In this document: in pieces, positions 52,442-60,214 of the stretch
Layout of the letters: each line of letters starts with the position of its first letter
How positions within the stretch are numbered: the first letter of the stretch is position 1
Origin: Pantoea phytobeneficialis
GTDB lineage: Bacteria; Pseudomonadota; Gammaproteobacteria; Enterobacterales; Enterobacteriaceae
Direction: 5' to 3'
Assembly: GCF_009728735.1 (NCBI RefSeq)
Contig: NZ_CP024637.1
Coordinates: 322,119 to 386,118, forward strand
DNA length: 64,000 bases
Notes under the pieces: generated by a model
What the model was told of the DNA's origin: nothing
Databases searched by the model: none
Seen by the model: the letters and a program-made list of their open reading frames with translations, nothing else
Program-made: the position numbers and the translations under genes

Positions 52442-53464
52442 ATGACAAAAAAACGCGTATTACTTTCCGATGTCGCGCAACTGGCCGGCTTATCCAAAGC
52501 CACCGTGTCGCGTTATCTTAATCATTCGCTGGTGCTGCCGCAGGATACCGTCACACGTATCGAAAATGCGATCCGCCAGCTCGATTATCGTGGCAACTCA
52601 CTGGCGCGTCGCCTGAGCAAAGGCGGCAGCGAAACCCTGGGCCTGGTGCTGCCCGATATTACCAACCCCTTCTTTGCTGAACTGGCGGATGCCGCCGAAG
52701 AAGCCGCCTCACAGCATGGCTACAGCCTGGTGCTGTGCATCACCCGCAACAATCCCGACAAGGAGTGCCAGTTTATTCGCTGGCTGGATACCTGCCAGGT
52801 GGATGGCCTGCTGTTTACCACCAACCGCCCGGATAACGGCCTGCTGCGCAAAGAGGTGCAGCGTCAGCAGCGAATTGTGTTACTCGACGAAGATATCCCT
52901 GGCAGCAGCGTACCCAAAGTGTTCGCCGACAACGTGCAGGGCGGCAAGCTGGCAACCGAACAACTGATCGCAGCCGGCCATCGTCATATCGCCTTTGTCG
53001 GTGGGCCGGATGCGCTGATGAGCGTGCGCGAACGCTACCAGGGTTTTTGCGCCGCCATGCAGCAAGCCGGGCTGGAAGTGGTGCCGGAGTGGGTATTGTT
53101 TGGCAAATATGAACGCAGTTTTGGTGCCCAGGCGCTGCACCACTTCTTTGCCGCCGAACAGCGTCCCACTGCGGTGTTTGCCGCCAGTGACTACCTGGTG
53201 CTTGGCCTGCTGGATGGGTTACGTGAACAGGGCTTACGCGCCCCGGACGCATTGTCGCTGGTGGGTTTCGATGACGCCAGCTATGCCGAATTCACGCAAC
53301 CGCGCATCTCCACCATCCGCCAGCCCGCACGCGAAATGGGGCGTGCCGCCGTGGAGCAGATGCTGGCGCTCTTGCACGGCGATCTTCCCGCTGCACAGGA
53401 AACCCGCTTTCCGGTGGAATGGATCGCCCGTGACTCCATCAGCCGGTTAAACCCTGTGCGCTAA
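52442..53464 (+). CDS. LacI-family transcriptional repressor
   Basis: 340 residues. N-terminal LacI helix-turn-helix (VLLSDVAQLAGLSKATVSRYLNHSLVLPQDTVTRIENAIRQLDYRGNSLARRLSKGGS) with the hinge helix, followed by the periplasmic-binding-like effector domain (TLGLVLPDITNPFFAELADAAEEAASQHGYSLVLC, RPTAVFAASDYLVLGLLDGLREQGL, ISTIRQPAREMGRAAVEQMLALL). Two perfect palindromic operators lie directly downstream, in front of the ABC operon, so it most likely represses the whole cluster. Confidence 0.93.
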   Translation: MTKKRVLLSDVAQLAGLSKATVSRYLNHSLVLPQDTVTRIENAIRQLDYRGNSLARRLSKGGSETLGLVLPDITNPFFAELADAAEEAASQHGYSLVLCITRNNPDKECQFIRWLDTCQVDGLLFTTNRPDNGLLRKEVQRQQRIVLLDEDIPGSSVPKVFADNVQGGKLATEQLIAAGHRHIAFVGGPDALMSVRERYQGFCAAMQQAGLEVVPEWVLFGKYERSFGAQALHHFFAAEQRPTAVFAASDYLVLGLLDGLREQGLRAPDALSLVGFDDASYAEFTQPRISTIRQPAREMGRAAVEQMLALLHGDLPAAQETRFPVEWIARDSISRLNPVR

Positions 53465-53518
53465 AATGGCGCATCGCTGCACCCTGCTGGCTCAGCATCA
53501 GCAAAATCCGTGCTGTTT

Positions 53519-53534
53519 AGTAAACCGGTTTACT
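53519..53534. promoter_or_regulatory. LacI-type operator O1
   Basis: AGTAAACCGGTTTACT is a perfect 16-bp palindrome with the central CG typical of LacI-family operators. It lies 55 bp after the LacI gene. Confidence 0.8.
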
Positions 53535-53690
53535 CAAAAAATAAAAATTTTTCATCCATCTAAACAATCGGTTAGACAGCATTTAATGAGGTGATTTTTT
53601 CACCTGGCACAGTCTCTGCTATCTTTCTCCTGGCGAACAAATATCTCTGCAAGACATGCGTTGGTCAGCGGCACGTATTACGCGCATCGG

Positions 53691-53704
53691 GTAAACCGGT
53701 TTAC
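53691..53704. promoter_or_regulatory. LacI-type operator O2
   Basis: GTAAACCGGTTTAC repeats the operator 171 bp (centre to centre) after O1 and 75 bp before the ATPase start codon. Two such sites allow looping repression. Confidence 0.8.
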
Positions 53705-53778
53705 AAGATGTGAACCTTTACCGCGTGATACGCCCGCTGATGCAACGTCTCCGTTTGATTCACAAGGGGAGTGTTGAG

Positions 53779-54564
53779 ATGCAACAGCAGCAACGTGCCG
53801 CCCCGGCACGGGTTGAGATGGTCAATATCACCAAAACCTACGGCTCGATTCGCTCGCTACGCGGCGTCAATCTCGAGCTAGCCCCCGGCGAAGTGCTGGG
53901 TCTGGTAGGCGACAACGGTGCCGGTAAATCCACGCTGACCAAGGTGCTTTCTGGCGCGGTGGTCCCCACCAGTGGTGCCATTCGCATCGATGGCGAGGAG
54001 CAGCGTTTTGCCAATCCGGCCGATGCCCGTCGTTGCCATATCGAAATGGTTTATCAGGATTTGTCACTGTGCGACACGGTAGACGTGGCGGGTAACCTGT
54101 TTATGGGGCGTGAACCCATGAAACGCCTGTTGGGTGTGCCCTTTCTCGATCAACAAAAAATGCACGCCGATGCACGCGAAATGCTGAAGGGTTTGGGGAT
54201 CTCGATTCCCGATACCCGGCTGTTGGTGCGTAATCTCTCCGGAGGACAGCGCCAGGCGATCGCCATTGCTCGTGCAGCCGCCTTCAACCCCAAAGTGTTG
54301 ATCATGGATGAGCCGACCGCCGCGCTGGCAGTGGCCGAAGTGGAGGCAGTATTGGCGCTAATCAAACGCGTCAGCGCGCGTGGCGTCAGCGTCATCCTGA
54401 TCACCCACCGGTTACAGGATCTGTTCCTGGTGTGCGATCGCATCATGGTGATGTACGAAGGCACCAACGTGGCGGATCATCGGGTGGCCGACACCAGCCT
54501 GAGTGAAATCGTCAACCTGATCGTCGGTGAGAAGTTCAGCGCGCCGTCTGCCCACGCCCACTAA
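53779..54564 (+). CDS. ABC transporter ATP-binding protein (single domain, sugar type)
   Basis: 261 residues from the ATG at 53779 with GGGAG upstream; a GTG at 53710 would run through the operator region. Walker A GDNGAGKST (about residues 44-52), Q-loop VYQDLSL, signature LSGGQ (153-157), Walker B VLIMDEPT and H-loop LITHRLQD. Ribose-type importers normally have a double-ATPase of about 500 residues; this one has a single domain, so it should act as a homodimer (FrcA-like). First gene of a five-gene operon. Confidence 0.93.
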   Translation: MQQQQRAAPARVEMVNITKTYGSIRSLRGVNLELAPGEVLGLVGDNGAGKSTLTKVLSGAVVPTSGAIRIDGEEQRFANPADARRCHIEMVYQDLSLCDTVDVAGNLFMGREPMKRLLGVPFLDQQKMHADAREMLKGLGISIPDTRLLVRNLSGGQRQAIAIARAAAFNPKVLIMDEPTAALAVAEVEAVLALIKRVSARGVSVILITHRLQDLFLVCDRIMVMYEGTNVADHRVADTSLSEIVNLIVGEKFSAPSAHAH

Positions 54565-54574
54565 GGGAACGAGT

Positions 54575-55585
54575 ATGAGTATGGTTAACCTCTCCGGTAC
54601 ACGCATGATTCAGCATTCGCTACCCAAACGCCTGCTACATAACCATTCGGGTGTGGTCAGCATTGCGCTGTTTTTCGTTTTCTGCTGCGTGGTGTTTTCG
54701 CTGATCACCAGCAATTTTCTTACTACGCCTAACTGGCTCAACATCATTCGCCAGAGCGCGCCGTTACTGATTGTCGCCACCGCAATGACGCTGGTGATCA
54801 CCACCGGCGGTATTGATCTCTCGGTCGGTTCGACGCTGGCGCTGGTGGGCGCGTTATCCGCCATTGCCCTCAACAGCTGGGGCTGGCCGTGGTATTGCGT
54901 GTTGATCGGCGGGCTGGCAATGGGCGCGCTGGTCGGGGCGATCAATGGATTCTTTATCGCGTATGAAGGGATCCCGGCATTTATCGTCACCCTCGCTACC
55001 CTGGCGGTGGTACGTGGTGTGGCGCTGTTGATCACGCAGGGTTATTCGATTCCGGTTCCTGGCGACAGCCCCTTCACCTTTATGGGGCGTGCGTGGGTGG
55101 TGGGTATTCCGATGCCAGCGCTGATTGGCATTGTGGTGCTGATTGTCGGTCATGTGGTGCTGAACCATATGCGTTTTGGCCGCTACGTCACCGCCATCGG
55201 CGCGAATGCGGAAGGGGCACGTCGCAGCGGTATCAATACCAAAGCGGTGGTGATGCGGGTGTACATCATCAGCGGTATGGCCGCCGCGCTGGCCGGGATG
55301 ATCATCACAGCCCGCCTCGGTAGCGGTTCCTCCAACCAGGGCGAAGGCTTTGAATTGCAGGTGATTGCGGCGGTGGTGCTGGGCAGCACTAGCCTGTTTG
55401 GCGGTTTTGGTACGGTGATCGGCACGCTGCTCGGTGCACTTTCCATCGCCATTATCCAGAACGGGTTGATCCTGTCGCATATCTCGCCGTTCTACACGCA
55501 AATCGCCACCGGCGCGATCATCCTGCTCGCCATCTGGATTAACACGCGCATTCTCAACCCGGCCCGCGCCACCGCCAAAGGATAG
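54575..55585 (+). CDS. ABC transporter permease (RbsC-like)
   Basis: 336-residue inner-membrane permease with about nine to ten hydrophobic segments. The family marker regions are ATAMTLVITTGGIDLSVGSTLALVGALSA, EGIPAFIVTLATLAVVRGVALLITQGY, FGRYVTAIGANAEGARRSGINTKAVVMRVYIISGMAAALAGMI and VIAAVVLGSTSLFGGFGTVIGTLLGAL. The ATG at 54575 follows AAGGGAACG, 10 bp after the ATPase gene. Works with the RbsB-type protein at 51201. Confidence 0.94.
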   Translation: MSMVNLSGTRMIQHSLPKRLLHNHSGVVSIALFFVFCCVVFSLITSNFLTTPNWLNIIRQSAPLLIVATAMTLVITTGGIDLSVGSTLALVGALSAIALNSWGWPWYCVLIGGLAMGALVGAINGFFIAYEGIPAFIVTLATLAVVRGVALLITQGYSIPVPGDSPFTFMGRAWVVGIPMPALIGIVVLIVGHVVLNHMRFGRYVTAIGANAEGARRSGINTKAVVMRVYIISGMAAALAGMIITARLGSGSSNQGEGFELQVIAAVVLGSTSLFGGFGTVIGTLLGALSIAIIQNGLILSHISPFYTQIATGAIILLAIWINTRILNPARATAKG

Positions 55586-55588
55586 CTG

Positions 55589-56668
55589 ATGAAAGGTTCG
55601 ATTTTCCGTCATCCCGACCCCCTGCCGCTCGGCGTGCAGAGTGGTTACGTGATGACCGTCCTCGGCCCGTTGCCGTTGGATCAGATGGGCGTCACCTTGA
55701 TGCATGAACATATTTTGCTCGATGCCTCGGGCAAGTGGGTACCGCCCTGCTGTTGCAGCGATCGCCATATCGCCGAGATGCCGGTTCGCATCGAAAATCT
55801 CGGTGATCTGTCACTGAATCCGCTAATGAGCCGAGATAACTGCCAGCTGTTTGACGTCGACGTGGCGATCGAGGAGCTGATGAAGTTCCGCGCGCTGGGC
55901 GGGGAAACCGTGGTCGACCCCACCAATATCGGCATTGGACGCGATCCCAAAGCCCTGCAACGCATCGCGCGTCTGACCGGCCTGAATATCGTGATGGGCA
56001 CCGGGTTGTATCTGCAACCCTCGCACCCGGAGTGGGTGAAAACCACCAGCGTGGAACAACTCACCGAGAAACTGATTTATGACCTGGGTGGCCTGGCGGA
56101 GAAACCCGAAGTGCTGGCCGGGTTGATTGGCGAGATTGGCGTGTCCAGCCGCTTCACGGGAGACGAGGAGAAATCCCTGCGTGCTGCCGGGCGCGCCAGC
56201 GCGGCGACCGGCGTGCCCATTGAGGTGCATCTGCCCGGCTGGGAACGGTTGGGCCACAAGGTGCTGGACATACTGGAACAGGAAGGGGCCGATCTGCGGC
56301 ATACCGTGTTGTGCCATATGAACCCCAGCCACGCCGATAAAACCTATCAGCGTGAGCTGGCGGATCGCGGTGCGTATCTCGAGTACGACATGATTGGCAT
56401 GGGCTATTACTACGCCGATGAAGAGGCGCAATCGCCATCGGATGAAGAGAACGCCCGCGCCATCTGTGCCCTGATCGACGACGGTTACATCAATCAGATC
56501 CTGTTATCGCAGGATGTGTTCCTGAAAACCATGCTGACCCGTTACGGCGGGCACGGCTACGGTCATATCCTGAAAAACTTCGTACCGCGTTTGCGCCGTC
56601 ATGGCGTCAGCGGCGAGCAGTTAGAAACGTTGATGATCGCCAACCCGCAGCGGGTATTTGGCGCGTAA
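55589..56668 (+). CDS. Phosphotriesterase-family metal-dependent hydrolase
   Basis: 359 residues, amidohydrolase superfamily. The metal ligands can be placed: H39 and H41 in MHEH, E182 in LIGEIG, H214 in EVHLPG, H243 in CHMNPSH and D309 in LLSQDV. A bridging Glu instead of a carbamylated Lys is the arrangement of E. coli Php rather than of true phosphotriesterase. Relatives hydrolyse lactones or phosphorylated sugar lactones. A cluster of Cys (PPCCCSD, residues 52-58) near the N terminus is unusual. It begins 3 bp after the permease gene. Confidence 0.9.
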   Translation: MKGSIFRHPDPLPLGVQSGYVMTVLGPLPLDQMGVTLMHEHILLDASGKWVPPCCCSDRHIAEMPVRIENLGDLSLNPLMSRDNCQLFDVDVAIEELMKFRALGGETVVDPTNIGIGRDPKALQRIARLTGLNIVMGTGLYLQPSHPEWVKTTSVEQLTEKLIYDLGGLAEKPEVLAGLIGEIGVSSRFTGDEEKSLRAAGRASAATGVPIEVHLPGWERLGHKVLDILEQEGADLRHTVLCHMNPSHADKTYQRELADRGAYLEYDMIGMGYYYADEEAQSPSDEENARAICALIDDGYINQILLSQDVFLKTMLTRYGGHGYGHILKNFVPRLRRHGVSGEQLETLMIANPQRVFGA

Positions 56669-56679
56669 TGGAGAAAATC

Positions 56680-57438
56680 ATGACGAAAAAGGTTTTGCTG
56701 GTAGGTGAATCCTGGACCAGCACCGCGACACATATCAAAGGCTTTGATCAGTTTGCTACCGCCACCTGGCACAACGGCGCGGTAGATTTTCTTGCCGCGT
56801 TAGCGGATAGCGCTTATCAGATCACCCATATGCCGGTACATGAAGCGCCGGAGCAGTTTCCGCTGACGCTGGAAGCTTTGCAGGCGTGGGATGTGATTAT
56901 TCTGTCGGATATCGGGGCCAATACCCTGTTGCTGCATCCGGCCACCTGGCTGAAAAGCCAGCGCACCGCCAATCGCCTGACGCTGCTGCATGATTATGTC
57001 GCACAGGGCGGCGCACTGATGATGATTGGTGGTTATTACAGCTTCCAGGGCATTAACGGTGGCGCGCGTTATCGCAACACCGCGGTGGAGCAGACCTTGC
57101 CGGTACGTTGTCTCGCCTGGGATGACCGGGTGGAGCGACCGGAAGGTTGTTATCTGGAGCAGACCACCCCCCATGCGGTGCTGGAGAATCTGCCGGGCGA
57201 TATGCCGTGGTTGCTGGGCTACAACGAAGTGGAGATGCAGCCGGAAGGTCAGTTGCTGGCGACGGTGGCGGGCACCGCCCATCCGCTGCTGGCGGTGCGT
57301 GAGTACCAACAGGGACGCACCCTGGTGTGGACCAGCGATATGTCGGCCCACTGGCTGCCACCAGAGTTTGCCCAATGGTCCGGTTTTCGTCAGTTGTGGA
57401 TCAACTGTCTCGACTGGCTCACCGGGGCACATGCATGA
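56680..57438 (+). CDS. Glutamine-amidotransferase-like protein (DUF1355-like)
   Basis: 252 residues from the ATG at 56680, which has GGAG 6 bp upstream; an ATG at 56668 overlaps the previous stop. The Rossmann-like class I amidotransferase fold is suggested by KVLLVGESWTSTATHIKGFDQF, WDVIILSDIGANTLLLHP, YVAQGGALMMIGGYYSFQG and LVWTSDMSAHWLPPEFAQWSGFRQLWINCLDWL. No classical GATase Cys nucleophile (GxCxG) is visible, so it is unlikely to be a working amidotransferase; the role is unknown. It is coupled to the next gene by an ATGA overlap. Confidence 0.75.
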   Translation: MTKKVLLVGESWTSTATHIKGFDQFATATWHNGAVDFLAALADSAYQITHMPVHEAPEQFPLTLEALQAWDVIILSDIGANTLLLHPATWLKSQRTANRLTLLHDYVAQGGALMMIGGYYSFQGINGGARYRNTAVEQTLPVRCLAWDDRVERPEGCYLEQTTPHAVLENLPGDMPWLLGYNEVEMQPEGQLLATVAGTAHPLLAVREYQQGRTLVWTSDMSAHWLPPEFAQWSGFRQLWINCLDWLTGAHA

Positions 57439-58556
57439 GCGCAGTTGTCGCTTTAACCCAGCAATTGCTGGGTTTTAACACCATCAATCCACCGGGTGAC
57501 GAGGCCGCCTGCATGGCCTGGCTGGCAGATTACCTCGAACAGGCAGGATTTACCGTGCAGCGCCACAGCTTCGGCGATCGGCGCGCCAATCTCATCGCCA
57601 CCCTGCCCGGTGCAGCGGGTGGAGCGCCACTCGGTTTTACCGGCCATCTGGATACCGTCCCACTCGGTAACGCCGAATGGCAGTTCGATCCTTTTGGTAC
57701 CGATGTGCGCGATGACCGCCTGTATGGTCGAGGCAGCAGCGATATGAAAGCGGCGATTGCCGCGTTTATCCTCGCCTGCGTCCGTCATAAAGATGCCATC
57801 ATGGCGGGCAGCGGCGTGGTGTTGTACCTCACCGGCGGCGAAGAAACCGGTTGTGACGGCGCTCGCGCCTTGATTGCCAGCCAAACGCTGCCCCAGCCGG
57901 GGGCGTTGATTGTCGGTGAACCGACCGCCAACTATCCGGTGATCGGGCATAAGGGTGCGTTGTGGCTACGTTGTGAAACGCGCGGCAAAACCGCTCATGG
58001 CGCGATGCCGCATCTTGGTATCAACGCCATCTACCTCGCAGCCGAGGCGCTGGGCAAGATTCAGCATTTCTCACCGGGTGCGCCACATCCGTTGATGAAG
58101 CAACCGACGCTCAACGTCGGCCGCATTCAGGGGGGATTAAATATCAACTCGGTACCGGACCGCACCGCCTTTGATGTGGATATCCGCACCGCGCCGAATC
58201 TGCAACATGCTGAGATCCGCCAGCGCCTGGCCACCACCCTGGGTGAAACGGTGTTTATCACCACTCTGGTGGATCTGCCTGCGGTGCTGAGTGCCGCACA
58301 GCAACGCTGGATACAGCAGATTTTCCAGTTATGTCAGCCGCTGCACGACGCCCCCCTTACGCCACGCATTGTGCCTTACTTTACCGATGCCTCGCTGCTG
58401 CTGCCGGCACTCGGTTCACCGCCCTGCGTGATCCTGGGGCCGGGTGAACCGACCCTGGCGCATCAGACCGATGAATATTGCCTGCTGTCACGGCTGGCGG
58501 AAGCGGAGGCGTTATACGGGGAGATTATTGTGCAGTGGATGACGGACGGGGCGTGA
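57435..58556 (+). CDS. M20-family amidohydrolase (ArgE/DapE type)
   Basis: 373 residues. The di-zinc site is visible in GFTGHLDTVPLG, RGSSDMKAAIAAF, GGEETGCDGA (catalytic Glu pair), IVGEPTANYP and a late His (GPGEPTLAHQTDEY). A dimerisation domain (KGALWLRCETRGKTAHGAMPHLGINAI) is inserted. Family members remove acyl groups from amino acids, diaminopimelate or pyrimidine derivatives. Start overlaps the previous stop (ATGA). The TGA stop (58554-58556) lies within a palindromic repeat. Last gene of the ABC operon. Confidence 0.92.
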   Translation: MSAVVALTQQLLGFNTINPPGDEAACMAWLADYLEQAGFTVQRHSFGDRRANLIATLPGAAGGAPLGFTGHLDTVPLGNAEWQFDPFGTDVRDDRLYGRGSSDMKAAIAAFILACVRHKDAIMAGSGVVLYLTGGEETGCDGARALIASQTLPQPGALIVGEPTANYPVIGHKGALWLRCETRGKTAHGAMPHLGINAIYLAAEALGKIQHFSPGAPHPLMKQPTLNVGRIQGGLNINSVPDRTAFDVDIRTAPNLQHAEIRQRLATTLGETVFITTLVDLPAVLSAAQQRWIQQIFQLCQPLHDAPLTPRIVPYFTDASLLLPALGSPPCVILGPGEPTLAHQTDEYCLLSRLAEAEALYGEIIVQWMTDGA

Positions 58557-58611
58557 TAAATTACGCCGCTACGCAAACCGGTCCGTAGCGGCGCAGCGCG
58601 ATTTATCGCGC
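58551..58611. repeat. Palindromic repeat pair overlapping two gene ends
   Basis: The left arm 58551-58573 is of the GCGTGATAAAT type; the right arm 58585-58611 is GTAGCGGCGCAGCGCGATTT... with a 5-bp insertion. The left arm contains the stop of the M20 gene and the right arm the stop of the converging GNAT gene. Confidence 0.82.
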
Positions 58612-59130
58612 TTCACGCTCCAGGCAGTTAGCCGCCTTGCCGGGCCTCCTGAACAAATAACTGGGGATATCCCCACCAATCAGCGCTTCGCCGTAACAAA
58701 CAAAACCGTTGTTTTCATACAGCCGGTGAGCAGCAGTTTGTGTTTGCGAACTGTCGAGCAGGATATCCCGTTGGGGATGTTGTCTGGCCGCAAATGTCAG
58801 CAGCTCATCCAGTATTTGCTGCGCAATTCCCTGTCGACGGCAGTGACTCGCTACCCGCATTCTTTTGATCTCATAGTGGTCAGAAGAAAGGCTGACCAGC
58901 GCCCCCATGCCAACGATCGCCTCCAGCCGGGAAACAGCGACCACAAAGCGTGTATCAACGCGTTGATAGTGTTCGGAAAAATGATAAAGATCAGCATCTA
59001 AGGAGGTATCGGTAGAACAGGAGTTTGTCTCTTTTAAACCGGCAAAATGCAGTTCCAGTATCCGGGGAACATCCTGAATGGTGGCTTGCCGGATGAGATA
59101 GTTTTCAGACACGTTTTCGTTCAACGACAT
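58603..59130 (-). CDS. GNAT-family acetyltransferase
   Basis: 175 residues from the ATG at 59130 (AGAGGAT upstream); the longer frame to 59310 overlaps the AraC gene and is not credible. Features are YLIRQATIQDVPRILELHFAGL, the acetyl-CoA region IKRMRVASHCRRQGIAQQILDELLTFA and DSSQTQTAAHRLYENNGF. Substrate unknown. The last residues (EAR) and the TAA stop are encoded by a palindromic repeat. Confidence 0.82.
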   Translation of the reverse strand: MSLNENVSENYLIRQATIQDVPRILELHFAGLKETNSCSTDTSLDADLYHFSEHYQRVDTRFVVAVSRLEAIVGMGALVSLSSDHYEIKRMRVASHCRRQGIAQQILDELLTFAARQHPQRDILLDSSQTQTAAHRLYENNGFVCYGEALIGGDIPSYLFRRPGKAANCLEREAR

Positions 59131-59173
59131 ATCCTCTGAGTCCCTTTTTAAACGATGATGCCCCGTAGCGTGG

Positions 59174-60109
59174 TTAATGCGATGAAATAAATATCGCGTC
59201 CGGCTGTTCCGGCGGCACGGCAAAATGTTGCTGCATCCTGCGGCTCTCCTCGGCGGGCGGCAGGCCAAACAGGCGTTTAAATTCACGGTTAAACTGCGAC
59301 GGGCTTTCATATCCCACGGCGAAACTGGCCGCTGCCGCGGTCAGCGTCTGGCGCACCATCAACATCCGCGCCTGATGCAGCCGCACTGACTTCACGTACT
59401 GCATTGGGGCAACGCCGGTTATCGCTTTAAAATGGCTGTGGAAAGTTGGCACACTCATCCCCGCGGCGGCGGCCAGTTGCGCCAGTTGCAGCGGCAGCGC
59501 ATAGCAGGCGTGGATATGGCGCAACGCTTTACTGACTTTACCAAATTGCCCCTGCTGACTTAACGCAGCGCGCAATACGCTGCCCTGCGCGCCGGTCAAT
59601 ACGCGATAATACAACTCACGCATCAATGCTGGCCCGAGGATCACCGCATCACGCGGGTCATGCAGCGCCTGCAAAAAACGCAACACGGTGCTTTTCATTA
59701 CGGCATCCATCGGGCTGGACATCATACTTTGCGGCGCAGGGATCGGCTGCGTACCGCCCTGCTGATCAAGTTGCAGCATCAGCTCCGCCGCCACCGCGAA
59801 ATCCAGATGCAGGTAGATGGCGAGCAATGGCCGTTCGGCTGACGCCGTCGTTTCCATCACAAAAGGCACCGGTACGGATACCGCCAGGTATTGCTGCTCG
59901 TCATAAAGATAAACCTGATGGCCCAGATAACCGCGTTTGCTGCCCTGGCAAACAATCACGATGCCCGGATCGTACAGCACCGGCGTGCGCGCCAGCGGAC
60001 GGTCAGAACGCAGGATACGTACCTGCTCCAGCGCGGTCAGGTTATAGCCTTCCTGCGGAGCCAGCGCCCGCAGTAACGTCACCATCTGCGCCTGGGTATT
60101 ATCGCTCAT
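59174..60109 (-). CDS. AraC-family transcriptional regulator
   Basis: 311 residues. The N-terminal cupin-like domain (ARTPVLYDPGIVIVCQGSKRGYLGHQVYLYDEQQYLAVSVPVPF) and the C-terminal double helix-turn-helix (LAQLAAAAGMSVPTFHSHFKAITGVAPMQYVKSVRLHQARMLM, AAASFAVGYESPSQFNREFKRLFGLPP) match AraC proteins of the YqhC type. It is divergent from the SDR gene at 60215, which it probably controls. Confidence 0.9.
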   Translation of the reverse strand: MSDNTQAQMVTLLRALAPQEGYNLTALEQVRILRSDRPLARTPVLYDPGIVIVCQGSKRGYLGHQVYLYDEQQYLAVSVPVPFVMETTASAERPLLAIYLHLDFAVAAELMLQLDQQGGTQPIPAPQSMMSSPMDAVMKSTVLRFLQALHDPRDAVILGPALMRELYYRVLTGAQGSVLRAALSQQGQFGKVSKALRHIHACYALPLQLAQLAAAAGMSVPTFHSHFKAITGVAPMQYVKSVRLHQARMLMVRQTLTAAAASFAVGYESPSQFNREFKRLFGLPPAEESRRMQQHFAVPPEQPDAIFISSH

Positions 60110-60214
60110 AACCCACCCCTCATAAGATTAGGCAATAAAAACAGAAGATACGGCCTCAATACAAGTCATGGTTGAGAATATTATGCATTTTCACGTTTAT
60201 AGGGAGCGAATCTT

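Larger units (their letters stand above)
53465..53778. other. Regulatory gap between LacI and the ABC operon
   Basis: 314 bp without a gene. It contains two perfect operators (listed) and, between them at about 53558-53575, an imperfect related inverted repeat (TCTAAACAATCGGTTAGA). Confidence 0.6.

Noticed and set aside
55589..56668. Assignment as a true organophosphate phosphotriesterase
   Set aside because: The bridging residue is Glu, not Lys, and the operon context is sugar-type uptake; only family membership is supported.
56680..57438. Functional glutamine amidotransferase
   Set aside because: No class I nucleophile motif (GxCxG) is visible, so only fold-level similarity is claimed.
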